Positions 32,179-43,080 are shown, numbered from the stretch's first letter. The stretch is 64,000 nucleotides of DNA from Forficula auricularia (GCA_024734495.1 JALMQS010000718.1:593925-657924), one strand, 5' to 3'. Numbers and translations are program-made. Notes: generated from the letters alone by a model not told the origin.

Positions 32179-33447
32179 TTGGTTTCGTTGGATGTGGTAT
32201 CTTTGTTCACAAGTATACCCAAAAAGCTTGTATTAGACATAGTGAACATGAGCTGGAATGAATGGTCAAAGACAGTTAACATTTCCAAGGAGAGGTTGTT
32301 AGAAATTATCAATTTTTGTTTCGACTCAAGTTACTTTAAGTTCAATGGTAAATTTTACAAACAACTGGATGGCTCAAGCATGGGTAATCCGTCGAGCCCT
32401 GTATTGGCCAGTCTAGTAATGAACCATATTATTACAGAAGCAGAGAAGAACTTGAAGTTTGAGTTAAGACTTATAAAAGTGTATGTGGATGATACTTTAA
32501 TGGCTGTACCGAAGCTCAAGACTAAAGAGTTATTAGATACTTTTAATAACTGCAACACAAAAATACAGTTTACCATGGAGTGCGAGACAAATTCAAGCAT
32601 CCCGTTTTTGGACTTGTTAATTATAAGATCAGATATGGGAGAGCTAATGACAAATTGGTATAATAAACCAACGAATTCGACCAGAACTCTGAATTTTAAT
32701 TCCAACCATCCACTTACACAAAAAATAGGGATGATAAAGGGTCTACTGCACCGCGTTTTAACTTTGAGTGACAAGAAATTCCATAAAGAGAATTTAAGGA
32801 AAATAGAAAAAACCCTAAGGAATAATAATTACCCAGCCGGATTCATCCACAACATTTTCAATGATTTTAAACTAAAAACACAACCACCAGAAGGAAGTGA
32901 TTCACCAGAAGGAAGTGATTCAGCGAATAAGAGATTTGTAAAATTCCCGTTCATAAATCCTATGTCGTTTAAAATAAAAAGTTGCTTTAAAGATACCAAC
33001 ATAAATTTGGCCTTTTATAACATAAAAAACATAAAATCTATATACACTAACACAAAGGACAAAACTGATCATTTCGACAGAAAGAACGTAATTTATAAGA
33101 TCCCGTGTGAGTGCGAAAAATGCTATGTAGGCCAGACGAAACAAAAACTAGCAAAAAGGATATCTCAGCACAAGAATGATTGTAAGATTGATAAAATGAC
33201 AAAAGAAAATAAAACAGCTCTAGCAGTCCATCACTTTAATACAGGACATAAGTTCAAATTTGAAGATACAGACATATTGGATGTGGAACCAAATTATTTA
33301 AAAAGAAACATAAGTGAGATGTTTTTCATAAAGAAAAATAAAACGGTTAATTTCAGATCCGATGTAGATAATTTGAACAGTGTTTATAACCAATTGTTTG
33401 AACTGGGCAATAATAAGTCCACTGTGGAACCCCCGCCTTTTTTGTAA
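32179..33447 (+). CDS. PLE reverse transcriptase palm and GIY-YIG endonuclease (422 codons, 5' end lost)
   Basis: The frame opens at a TTG that is not a true start; it is where the reading frame recovers. Residues 2-14 VSLDVVSLFTSIP hold the first catalytic Asp (motif A), 66-74 SSMGNPSSP motif B, and 102-105 YVDD motif C. About residues 303-380 form the endonuclease: VIYKIPC, then CYVGQT, with Arg328, His331 and Glu380 (in RNISEMFF) in the places of the GIY-YIG catalytic residues. Cysteines 310, 312 and 315 resemble the zinc-binding insert of PLE endonucleases. A 15-bp duplication makes PEGSDSPEGSDS at 238-248 in the linker. All catalytic residues that I can identify are present. The terminal repeat starts right after the stop. 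Confidence 0.9.
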   Translation: MVSLDVVSLFTSIPKKLVLDIVNMSWNEWSKTVNISKERLLEIINFCFDSSYFKFNGKFYKQLDGSSMGNPSSPVLASLVMNHIITEAEKNLKFELRLIKVYVDDTLMAVPKLKTKELLDTFNNCNTKIQFTMECETNSSIPFLDLLIIRSDMGELMTNWYNKPTNSTRTLNFNSNHPLTQKIGMIKGLLHRVLTLSDKKFHKENLRKIEKTLRNNNYPAGFIHNIFNDFKLKTQPPEGSDSPEGSDSANKRFVKFPFINPMSFKIKSCFKDTNINLAFYNIKNIKSIYTNTKDKTDHFDRKNVIYKIPCECEKCYVGQTKQKLAKRISQHKNDCKIDKMTKENKTALAVHHFNTGHKFKFEDTDILDVEPNYLKRNISEMFFIKKNKTVNFRSDVDNLNSVYNQLFELGNNKSTVEPPPFL

Positions 33448-34260
33448 CTCATTTGTCTCGATGGATTCATTCGACTTGATTTTGACAGTTTGATCTAATT
33501 TATTTAATTTTTTATTTAATTTATTAATGTTTTAAATTCCGTGACTAGTTAGTTTGTAATTAATTTATTTTATTTATTTAACTTTTAACATTTGACTGTT
33601 TCGTTTATTTATTTTATTTATTTATTTATTTGGTTTTTAATCTTTGACTATGTCTTCTAACTTATTTATTTATTTATTTTAACTTTCGCGACTGTTCATT
33701 TCAATTGTTTGGGGTTTCATTGGTTCTGTTTTGATTTATGGTATTTTGAGTCGAGTGAGTTTTTGAGATTGAGTGGGAAAGAGAAGAGAAATTGTTTGGT
33801 TCGCGAATCGCCCAATAGGAGCGATGACGCTGTAATTTATAATAAGTTTTTTTATATAAATAGATATTTATTTTTGAATTTAAAATCCTTTCTTTGTCTG
33901 TTTAAAGAATAGAAACATATTATTTTTTTTTTTTGTGGTAAATTTTGATTGTTCAAGTGTGTAAAAGTTCAAGATTCTTGAGCAATTGGGGCATGATCCA
34001 ATAATGTATTATAGTTTAAATAAAAAGGTTTAAAGGATGTTTCGTCGCGTAGTGGAATTGTCTTTTGACAAAGAGTGATAGAATGAGGTATTTGAGTCTT
34101 TCTATGTAATCAATTTATATTTATAATAAGTTTTTTCTGATTTCCTATTTTGTCATTCTAGCCACTGAGGAAGTCGAAATTAATCGACGAAACGTCTGGC
34201 CCATTTAATAAAAACTCTGTTTTTTATTTTTATCCAATTCCCTGCTATTCCTGTTAATTA
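33448..34260 (+). repeat. PLE terminal repeat, downstream of the ORF
   Basis: Begins within AACTCATTTGTCTCGATGGA after the stop and ends CCCTGCTATTCCTGTTAATT at the target duplication. Carries a hammerhead at 34165-34192. The open frame 33709-33912 lies inside this repeat and is probably not a protein. Confidence 0.8.
34152..34204 (+). ncRNA. Hammerhead-ribozyme motif of the full-length PLE
   Basis: CTGAGGA (34165-34171), helix II GTCG/CGAC around an 8-nt loop, GAAA (34189-34192), helix III AC/GT without loop, C before cleavage, then TGGC pairing with GCCA in front of the core. The same motif is in the left inverted copy (29383-29410) and in the small element at 36499-36526. Confidence 0.7.
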
Positions 34261-34282
34261 ATTAAATACAATTATTATATAG

Positions 34283-35243
34283 GAAGTACTTGGAAATATT
34301 TGGAAGTACAAGTGGAAGTAGGTGTACAGCATATTAGGTCGCGGTTCACCCGTCGGTCACCTCTTATTCAAAACAGCGTAAAATTTACACTCTACCGTAA
34401 TTATGCTTATTTAATTAAAGATGAACCGTCGTGTATTGGTGGGATTAAGCCCCGAAACTCATAAATCTCAATGTTTTAAGGAAGTTTACGGTTTTATTTA
34501 AGGCCGCAATCATTACGTACTTATACCGCTGGGCCGCGGGTTGCCCAGCAAAATTTGATTAGAAAATTCTTCCCTTATGGCTTTTGTAGAGAATATTCAC
34601 AACACTCTTTTGATTACCGGCTAGCCTACTCGGTAAATTTAAGATTTTTTAGAGATAGTCTAATTATCAAACTAAAAATACGTTTGCTAAATTATATTTA
34701 TTGTTAAAATGGCATCTATGGCTATTGATTTTTATTGTTTTACTATCAATCTAAAGAATCTATAGCCATCCATGCCATTTTGACAATGAATATAATTTAA
34801 TAACGATTTTTTTTTTTTTTTTTGAGTCTCATCCTCTATTTTTGCTCATTATGTTGAAAATTTTGATAGTAAATAAAAATCAAGCTAAGGCTTTTAATTT
34901 AATATTTAAAGATCCCTCAAAAATGTCAAATATACACACTGAAAAATCTTAAAATTTCTTGAGCAACTGAAATTTTCAGGTCGTTATTTTTATTACATAC
35001 AATGAGTGTTCAGATGAAAAGGTAATTTTTCAAATTTCTCGGGCTACGTACATTCAATTTTCGAATTTCTTTTTTTGTTATGTTGGCACTTCTTAGAGTG
35101 CCATACCCTAAACGGGCGTTGGCGCCTCTCCACATATACCTGGGCTGAGTGTGTCTAGTTGTTTTACACAGATATACGGGACCTACTTTTTAACGGCGGT
35201 TCCGAACGGCTAGTTTGGAGAGGTTTACTAGAAAATTATACTC
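34283..35243. other. Minisatellite remnant, then unassigned DNA with a G+C-richer part
   Basis: 34283-34325 continues the 20-bp minisatellite and the GGAAGTAGGTGTACA flank also seen at 29030. 34370-34620 is richer in G+C (GCTGGGCCGCGGGTTGCCCAGC is a short hairpin at 34529-34550). A 34680-34800 stretch holds an imperfect inverted pair (GCTATTGATTTTTATTG and TCTATAGCCATCCATGCC). No gene seen. Confidence 0.4.
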
Positions 35244-35246
35244 TTA

Positions 35247-35359
35247 GGGCCGGTCGGATGACAGAACTTTCAGTGACTGTCATCTGATTGGTCCCTCCAT
35301 TTACTATCTACCCTTGGTTAGTGGTAAAAAGCATTTACTTTGCGACATACAACCGGCCC
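35247..35359. mobile_element. Deleted copy of the TTA palindromic MITE
   Basis: The right arm (GGTTAGTGGTAAAAAGCATT, CGACATACAACCGG) matches MITE 2 at 2693-2887. Most of the left arm is lost. TTA lies at 35244-35246 and 35360-35362. Confidence 0.7.
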
Positions 35360-35362
35360 TTA

Positions 35363-36187
35363 TTAGGTTGATGTAGGTACACATGTCCCCAAAATATTTT
35401 GACAATATTAGCCACCTTGTATATTTATTTTGTTGTTTACAGATATAAAGGTTAGACGTGTTTTGGAGTGCTTAGCGATTTTTTGCTATCGAAAAAAATG
35501 GATCAAAGAATCCGTATTAAATTTTAGTGAAAAATAAAATTAAGTACTCCAAAGCAATTGAAATGTTGACTGTGGGATTTGGCGAGTCTACTTTGAGCAA
35601 AAAAATGGTTATAAGTGGTACAAGCGCTTCACAGAAGGCAGAGAAGATGTTAATAACGACACGGCAAGTTCGGTCAAATGTGAAGGTTTCGCTCACTGTT
35701 TTCTTCGATTACAATGGCGTGGTACATCGTGAGTTCTTGCCAGAAGGTCGTACGGTCAATAAGTAATATTATCTTGAAGTTATGGGCCGTTTGCGTGAAG
35801 CAATACGAAAAAAACGCCCGAATTTGTGGCAAAACAATTCATGGCTTTTGCATGACGAAAACGGACCTGCTCACACATCGTTGCTTATCCGTGATTTTTT
35901 TGGCCAAAACAACACAGTAGTCATGTCTCAGCCACTGTATTCACTGGACGTGGCCCCCTGCAACTTTTTCCTGTTCCCAAAACTCAAAAGACCCATGAAA
36001 GGACGAAGATGTGCCACGATCGAGGAGATTAAGACCTCATCGCTGTAAAAAGCGCATATGTGAGGTGCTTCGAGGATTGGAAAAAGCGTTAGCACTAGTG
36101 TATTATATCTAAGGGAGGTTACTTTGAAGGGGACAAAATAGATATTGATGAATAAATAAATATTTTTCGAGAAAAATAAAAATTTAC
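35363..36187 (+). pseudogene. Mariner (irritans-like) transposase remnant
   Basis: MDQRIRIKF starts at 35498; after a frameshift KNKIKYSKAIEML continues the N-terminal helix-turn-helix. The sequence then jumps to REFLPEGRTVNK and a second frame with LHDENGPAHTS (second catalytic Asp region), PLYSLDVAPCNFFLF (third) and GRRCATIEEIKT. The stretch with the first Asp is deleted, and stops are present. The likely left end TTAGGTTGATGTAGGT is at 35363. The 3' end is split by the PLE derivative at 36188-36626 and continues to about 36665. Confidence 0.8.
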
Positions 36188-36626
36188 TTAACAGGAATAG
36201 CAGGGAATTGGACAAAAATAAAAAACAGAGTTTTTATTGAATGGGCCAGACGTTTCGTCGATTAATTTCGACTTCCTTCCTTTTTCTTTGTCTGTTTAAA
36301 GAGTAGAAACATATTTTTTTGTGATAAATTTTAATTAAAGGTTTTTAATTTTTTGATTGTTCAAGTGTGTAAAAGTTCAAGATTCTTGAGCAATTGGGAC
36401 ATGATCCAACAATGTATTATAGTTTGAATAAAAAGGATTAAAGGATGTTTCGTCGCGTAGTGGAATTGTCTTTTGACAAAGAGTGATAGAATGAGCCACT
36501 GAGGAAGTCGAAATTAATCGACGAAACGTCTGGCCCATTCAATAAAAACTCTGTTTTTTATTTTTGTCCAATTCCCTGCTATTCCTGTTAATTAATGCTT
36601 ATTATGGATACGAGTGATTTACCGTT
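36188..36626. mobile_element. 439-bp Penelope-like derivative in a mariner
   Basis: A perfect 12-bp duplication ATAAAAATTTAC (36176-36187, 36627-36638) borders it. The left 90 bp is an inverted copy of the end of the 34260 terminal repeat; the rest is a plus-strand terminal repeat with the tail GGATACGAGTGATTTACC. It has an intact hammerhead core at 36499-36526; the left arm stops just inside the core. No ORF, so it was moved by the full-length PLE machinery. Confidence 0.85.
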
Positions 36627-36639
36627 ATAAAAATTTACA

Positions 36640-37430
36640 TTTTCATTTAAACACTCCTCGTATATAGAAATAATTTCTGTATTGAAAATAAAAATTTTCG
36701 AAAAAGTAAAAAATTATTTCTTTAGATTTTTGAGATTTTCAAAATTCTTGAGCGGCCTCTAAGAAAATTTTTATCGAGCTGACATTTGGATTGGGTTGTA
36801 AAAACATAAAATACTAATAAATTTTCATTTCGTGACTCAAAATAGAAAAATAATAATCGGTCAAAATGGGCCACTCTAATGTTCATACATATTTTCGACA
36901 TAAATATGTATATTGTCCTATTTTAGATAAATATTTTTGATTAAACAAACAAGGCATTCGCTTATGCAACAAAAGGCGTTTTTGTTTGATCTGATTTTGT
37001 TAATATTGTTTCAAGCCCTGAGGTGATCAACGTGACATTCATTAATCCAGAGGGGGTTAATTAATTTCCGTACGCTTGTTGATTGCTCGCCCCCTGGTTT
37101 GGGGCTGCGTCACCCCCGAAAGCCCTGGCAATATCCGGGGTGATTCATCCCCATCTCGGGAGGCAGACTACCCGACCCTCGTCGTATCCTCCAGAGATGT
37201 ATGACCGCACTTTAAAACTCTCTATCTCTTGAGCCCTTCAGCCAGTTTCTCTTACCCCCCCCCCCCCCTCGATTCAATCCATTTTATTATATTTCACCGC
37301 CCAGACATTTATTTTACCACCCGAAATACAAATCCTTATCATGAAAATACATATTTTACAGTTCTACGAGGTATAAAATAGCTTTTAAAACATTTTATTG
37401 AAAACTTTTTTCTAATTAGGTATAACATCA
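36640..37430. other. No gene; G+C-rich unique island at 37020-37260
   Basis: 36640-37010 is A+T-rich. 37020-37260 is G+C-rich, has no repeat partner and includes GGGGGTTAATTAATTTCC and CTCGCCCCCTGGTTTGGGG. A C14 run follows (37255-37269). Such isolated islands among transposons may be conserved host non-coding DNA. Confidence 0.4.
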
Positions 37431-37437
37431 TCATCAC

Positions 37438-37940
37438 TGCGACTACATGCTAAAGAAAATAGGGAAAAAAATTAGTTTCTTAAACAGAATAGAAAATAGC
37501 ATATCTGACTATACTAGATGTATAGTCTAAAAATCAATTATAGCGCCACATTTTGAATATTGTGCGACGTTATTAGTGGGAATGGGAGAGACTGCAAAAC
37601 CGAGCTATGAGAGTAATAATACAGTGTAATATATATACTAGGGTGGAAGAAATGCTACAAGTATTGCAATTTATGTCTATAAGGCAAAGGTTGTACTATT
37701 ATGTTTGTATTTGTATTTTTAAAATTATAAAGGGAATGCTGCCCATAGAATTAGGAAATAACATAGTATTAGTGGGGGGTCGAATGAGGCAAGCAGACAA
37801 TATTATGATACAATTTCGAAGAACGAAAAGTGCGCAAAAAAGTTCATTTTATGAAGGCATAAAAATGTATAATGACATTCCACCAGAGTTAAAACAATGT
37901 GACAGTCTTATAATATTTAAACGAAAATTAAAAGAATACA
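37438..37940 (+). pseudogene. Non-LTR retrotransposon (CR1/Jockey type), ORF2 C-terminus
   Basis: Reads DYMLKKIGKKISFLNRI, later APHFEYCATL, LQNRAMRVIIQCN and FYEGIKMYNDIPPELKQ, ending FKRKLKEYI. This is the region after the RT palm in insect CR1/Jockey-type LINEs. An early stop and one frameshift break the first half. A foldback element was inserted directly after KLKEYI. Confidence 0.75.
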
Positions 37941-39640
37941 TTGTACAGGGTGATTCAATAAGGGTGACGAGGTACCGTATCTCAGGAACTAATAATCGTA
38001 GAAGTTTGGGAAAAAAATCCTTCAGACAAAATCGGCCAAGAAAAATTGCTGGAAATATTTTTTAAGTTCATACGTCCACCGCTAGGTGGCTAAATTGCTT
38101 CGATCGTATAAAAAATGCAATTTTCTCGAAAATTTTCCAATATAAGTTTAGAAATGAATACTCTCACGTTAATGCCACCATAATAGTCCATCTTTTTGAT
38201 AAATGACTTTTTATTGTAGGACGTAAAATAAAGGCGTGAGGGGATGCTAAACTTTTATTGACTGTAGTGTCTATAACTTAAGTTTGACTTAACGGAAATT
38301 TGTTAACAAGGTCTGGTTCAAGAAAGGAAGGTTTGGTGAATAAAATAAAAAAACATCCATGCCATTCTAGTTCTTGCCGCCCTCGCTAAGGGGCGTGTTT
38401 TATAAAGTTAACCGTTTTATTAATTTTGCTCCGAAATCTTAAATGGAACCGTATAATTATTTTATTAGATTCAGAAAGTAGATCAAATTTGCAACAAAAT
38501 ATGTTCAAACCGCATGTCGATATCTTCATTCGTTTAACAGTTATTGCTTAAAGAATATTTTATTAACTAATTTATTAAAGAAACAAAATAGGTAATTGAG
38601 TTTTCAATTTTTTTTTAAGTTTCGTAGTCAAGCATGCCATGGACAAATAAAAAAACAGTTTAAAACTTTGTTCTTATTTTCATTTAATCACAAAAATAAT
38701 GATATAACATAACAAACAATAAAATAACAATTACAACATTAACATTTATTTGTGAAAAATGCCGTTTCCATAGAAACTGTCAACCAAGTCTTTCACGGCC
38801 TTCTAAGAAATTAGACATTTTTGAAATTTAATACCTACTCACAGGCGACAGAAAAGCATTAGGAAAAAGCGTTATTATCATTATTTTTGTGATTAAATGA
38901 AAATAAGAACAAAGTTTTAAACTGTTTTTTATTTGTCCATGGCATGCTTGACTACGAAACTTAAAAAAAAATTGAAAACTCAATTACCTATTTTGTTTCT
39001 TTAATTAAATTCGTTAATAAAATATTCTTTAAGCAATAACTGTTAAACGAATGAAGATATCGACATGCGGTTTGAACATATTTTGTTGCAAATTTGATCT
39101 ACTTTCTGAATCTAATAAAATAATTATACGGTTCCATTTAAGATTTCGGAGCAAAATTAATAAAACGGTTAACTTTATAAAACACGCCCCTTAGCGAGGG
39201 CGGCAAGAACTAGAATGGCATGGATGTTTTTTTATTTTATTCACCAAACCTTCCTTTCTTGAACCAGACCTTGTTAACAAATTTCCGTTAAGTCAAACTT
39301 AAGTTATAGACACTACAGTCAATAAAAGTTTAGCATCCCCTCACGCCTTTATTTTACGTCCTACAATAAAAAGTCATTTATCAAAAAGATGGACTATTAT
39401 GGTGGCATTAACGTGAGAGTATTCATTTCTAAACTTATATTGGAAAATTTTCGAGAAAATTGCATTTTTTTATACGATCGAAGCAATTTAGCCACCTAGC
39501 GGTGGACGTATGAACTTAAAAAATATTTCCAGCAATTTTTCTTGGCCGATTTTGTCTGAAGGATTTTTTTCCCAAACTTCTACGATTATTAGTTCCTGAG
39601 ATACGGTACCTCGTCACCCTTATTGAATCACCCTGTACAA
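37941..39640. mobile_element. 1.7-kb foldback element with 760-bp near-perfect arms
   Basis: Left end TTGTACAGGGTGATTCAATA, right end its inverse (39631-39640 CCCTGTACAA). Arms 37941-38703 and 38876-39640 differ only by a few bases (for example one A in an A-run near 38111/39478 and a few changes near 38570/39000). The 170-bp centre is unique. No ORF longer than a shadow. High arm identity means a recent insertion or gene conversion. Confidence 0.85.
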
Positions 39641-39699
39641 AGATAATAATCTTTATTAGCTATTGTAGCTATATATCATATAATACAACTTTTAAAATG

Positions 39700-39800
39700 C
39701 TCCAAACATTGTTTTGCTTGGTGTGCCTGTTGCACTTTAGTATATTTCTCATTGCTTTATTCTGGGGTTTTTGTAGCCGGTCAAAATCCGTTTTACATAC
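39700..39800 (-). pseudogene. LINE fragment
   Basis: Minus strand DFDRLQKPQNKAMRNILKCN resembles LQNRAMRVIIQCN of the LINE at 37438-37940. Short, decayed. Confidence 0.45.
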
Positions 39801-40024
39801 AGAACTATCGGGCAGTACATGGAATGTGGCGATATTATTGTTCTGTAGACAAGGGAAGCTGTATAGGCCGGGATGTGTTTTCTTATTCTGTTGAGACATA
39901 ATACCTACCATAGGTATTTTCTTTTCTTTACCTGTTCCACTTTTTCATTTTTCATTAATATGTCCTATTATATTGAAACTGTTAATGTGAAAAATTATAT
40001 TACTTGTACCTAAAATTGTAAATT

Positions 40025-40745
40025 CTTCTTCTTCTTCTTCTTATTGTTAGGCTAAAAGCCTGTTTAATCCAGAGCGTCTTTCCATCGTTTTCTTGGACGG
40101 CCCCGTCTTCTTTTCCCGGTAGGGTTGTTGTCATGTACCTTCCTCACCAGCCGGTCTTCGTTCATTCGCAATACGTGTGCACTCCATTCTGTTCTTCTCC
40201 TTTGGACCCATACGCTGACATTTTGTATATTGCACTTTTCCCTAATATCTTCATTTTTGACCCTGTCCATCCTTGTTTTACCCGCAATTCTGCGTAGCGA
40301 TTTCATCTCACAAACTTCCAATATTTTTCTTGTTTTTGCGGTGTCTGTTCTTGTTTCGGCCGCATATGTCAAAATTGGTCGCACAACGGTCTTATAGATG
40401 CGAACTTTTGCTTCCGTTCCCAGAAACTTGTTTGACCAAACCGTTTCATTCAGGCATCCTGATATTTTGGACGCCTTAATAGATTGGAGCCTGACTTCCT
40501 CGCTAACGCTTTCGGAGCTGGTAATCTGAATGCCGAGATAATTGAAGGATGACACTTGTTCTACTATGGTGTTATAAAGTTGTAGCTTACAGCGTACTGG
40601 TTCTCTCGCTATTGTGAGAGTTTTCGTCTTTTTCGAGGATATCTTGAGCTGGAATTTTTTCGCAGGAAAGTGCAAATTTATGTAAGAGTCGTTGGAGCTC
40701 GTTTTCGCTTTCCGCAACAAGAGCCGCGTCGTCTGCGTAGCACAC
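40025..40745 (-). mobile_element. RTE-type LINE, 5'-truncated, with target duplication
   Basis: A 12-bp duplication AAATTGTAAATT (40013-40024, 40746-40757) flanks it. The minus-strand 3' end consists of GAA repeats (CTTCTTCTT at 40025-40042), usual for RTE elements. The 5' end is inside the RT domain. The target was itself LINE-tail-like DNA (ATTAATATGTCCTATTAT at 39954 and 40755). Confidence 0.85.
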
Positions 40746-40747
40746 AA
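40064..40747 (-). CDS. RTE-type ORF C-terminus, 227 codons open
   Basis: The frame runs from the truncation point to 40064 without a stop. It contains KFQLKISSKKTKTL and FNYLGIQITS (after the RT palm), KVRIYKTVVRPILTYAAET (thumb), and RRRGRPRKRWKDALD at the end. The RT active-site box lies upstream and is missing. The first codon in the window is not a true start. The open frame suggests a young insertion. Confidence 0.8.
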   Translation of the reverse strand: MCATQTTRLLLRKAKTSSNDSYINLHFPAKKFQLKISSKKTKTLTIAREPVRCKLQLYNTIVEQVSSFNYLGIQITSSESVSEEVRLQSIKASKISGCLNETVWSNKFLGTEAKVRIYKTVVRPILTYAAETRTDTAKTRKILEVCEMKSLRRIAGKTRMDRVKNEDIREKCNIQNVSVWVQRRRTEWSAHVLRMNEDRLVRKVHDNNPTGKRRRGRPRKRWKDALD

Positions 40748-41436
40748 ATTGTAAATTAATATGTCCTATTATGTAAAACTATAAATGTAGAAAACAATAG
40801 CCGAGAAGGCTAATAATAAAGATCAATCAATAGAAGTGTAAAGTTGCGTGTTGTAGAAGTCCTAAGGTTATACTTATGTGCTAATGCTTGAGATGAATAG
40901 TGGTAAATTGTTGAAGAGTCATGAAACTGTTGAATCTTGGTAGTCAATAGTAGCTCCAAAACTGGTTAATCCTTGTATCCAATACAATATCTTACAATCA
41001 TAAAATGAATTTAATTGAATAACCTGTCTCAAGTTCTAAATAGAAAAAACCCCTGAATATAAACCATCTGCTAAATTTGGGGAGAGCGTACCGATTCTTA
41101 AAAAATCTTTTACTTTCTCTGTCAATTTTGAAAAAAAAATCGTCTTTTTTTTTAATAATTTTTTCTGTAATTGAAGAGTCTCCTGCGCGAAAAGGAGGTA
41201 GGTATTTTCAATTTTTTGAAATTTCAGAAAACCAGAAAAAACTTTTCAAAATTCAAAGTTGTGCTATTTTTTTTTTTTTATTAATAATTGTTCTTTCAAA
41301 TGCATGTGTGATTGTTGGAGTCAAGTTTTATTTTTTTGATGAAAATCTATATATTTGTCTATATATTCTTAATTTCAAAAAATATAAAATACTAAACAAC
41401 TTTTATTTGGATAACGGTACTATGAAGATTTTATAT

Positions 41437-43080
41437 TAATTATTTGTGTTAAAATGAGGCAATTAAAAAACCTTGAGAACAGTTAACAAGTTCTCGTAAG
41501 GAGAATAAACTGCAATGGATCGTTGCTAAACTTTATCCAAAGTCATTTGAAATGTCAATATTTTTATTCCTTTATTATTAATCAGATATCAATGGCTATT
41601 TGCGGTCCATGTTTAAAATAAAATAATAAAGAATTTTAAAAAGTACTATCTTACTCTAGAGTAAAGTACTTTAAAATATAATTTTACTAAAAACTTTATT
41701 TAACCTTTTTTATGGTCCCGAAGGTACTTAATTAAGATATTAAATTTCATCAAAATTGGTTAAGTCATTTTCAAGATATTTAGAAAAAACTAAAAAAGTA
41801 CTAAAATAAAGTACTAATTAGCAATAACAATAAAGTATTAATGTTTGCGGGCCGATATGTACCAAAAACTAATCAGCGCTTCATTTTGTTAAAATAATGA
41901 GAGGTTTTCAATTTCATTTCAATCGGTTCAACGTTGGTGGAAAAAATCGTGGACGAAAAAAACGATAACATCCATCCGCACGCACTTCCTGAAAAAATGG
42001 CACTTTTTGGCCTCTCGACGAGACCCCATGTAATTTTTGGCAAAACTGTCACGTGCTAAAATTCAACCTAATTGAATACTACAATTTGTGACTTTAATTG
42101 AGACCATGGGTTCCGTAGTCTTTACCTGAGGATCCTTTGAAGTTGCGCTTGCCGCGAGACTGATTACAATACTTTACCCATGCTTCGCATTGGATAAAGT
42201 AAAAAAGAAGGCTGTTAAATAAACCCAAAATCTGCTTGTCCTTAGCAATTATTTATTTAAAACTTGGAGACATGTTTCGACTGACACTTTCACGCCATCA
42301 TCAGTCTAAAAAGCACAATCACATAAATATTACAATTGCAATACAGTCCACTTACCATCAGTTATAGAATAGTACATTGGTAACATTAAATCTACATTTC
42401 TTTTGCAATTCAAATAAAATCTCAACACCAGTTGATATAGATGAGAGTACCTACAAAATCAATTCTGGAAAAACAATTTTCCTCTTTGTAAATCCAATAA
42501 AAACATTGAATAAATATATAGACATTCCTTCTTGTCACATCATTTAAAATTAGGTTTATTATTTAAAATATTAATATGTTAAAACAATTATAGCTTAGTT
42601 AAAAATCAGCTTAAAGTTGATAGTTTATATCTTTGATCTTAATATAAAAGATGTTTTCATAACAAATTGTTACATTTAATTACAATATTTATACAATTCT
42701 TCCGTTTTAAGTTTAGGACAGAATTTTTCCAGAATTGGTTTTGTACTCTCATCTATAATAACTGGTGTTGAGATTTTATTTGAATTGCAAAAGAAATGTA
42801 GATTTAATGTTACCAACGTAGGTACTATTCTATAATTGAGGGTAAGTGGACTGTTTTGATTCTTAATTTGTATTGCAATTGTAATGTTTATGTGATTGTA
42901 CTTTTTAGACTGATGATTGCGTGAAAGTGTCAGCCGAAACATGTCTCCAAGTTTTAAATAAATAATTGCTAAGGACAAGAAGATTTTAAGGTTTTTTAAC
43001 AGCCTTCTTTTTTCTCCTTACGAGAACTTGTTAACTGTTCTCAAGATTTTTTAATTGCCTCATTTTAACACAAATAATTA
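41437..43080. mobile_element. Element with 69-bp TIRs enclosing other repeats
   Basis: 41437-41505 (TAATTATTTGTGTTAAAATG...) is the inverse of 43012-43080. TA lies at both outer ends. The inside holds a GATCGTTGCTAAACT-family fragment (41507-41625), unassigned DNA (41626-42200) and a PLE palindrome (42210-43011). No transposase visible. Confidence 0.6.
42210..43011. mobile_element. PLE-type palindrome with hammerheads
   Basis: Arms 42210-42475 and 42738-43011 are inverted copies (GAAGGCTGTTAAATAAA, GAGACATGTTTCG). Cores: minus 42275-42304 and plus 42910-42939, both CUGAUGA, GGC/GCC (one change in the left copy) and GAAAC, followed by ATGTC. The frame at 42676-42978 is inside the arm and is not credited. 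Confidence 0.6.

Larger units (their letters stand above)
29286..34260 (+). mobile_element. Penelope-like element, near full length (4,975 bp)
   Basis: Flanked by a 12-bp duplication ATTAAATACAAT (29274-29285, 34261-34272). Order: an inverted 5'-truncated copy comprising a 35-nt tail, a terminal repeat and the last codons of the ORF (29286-30155, minus); a plus-strand terminal repeat (30156-30926); the ORF region (30960-33447); a second plus-strand terminal repeat (33448-34260). The 67-residue frame at 29665-29868 minus and 33709-33912 plus is identical, so the outer repeats are nearly unchanged copies. This arrangement is typical of PLEs. Confidence 0.85.

Noticed and set aside
33709..33912. 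67-codon frame present twice (also 29665-29868 minus)
   Set aside because: Identity comes from the duplicated PLE terminal repeat, not from a conserved protein.
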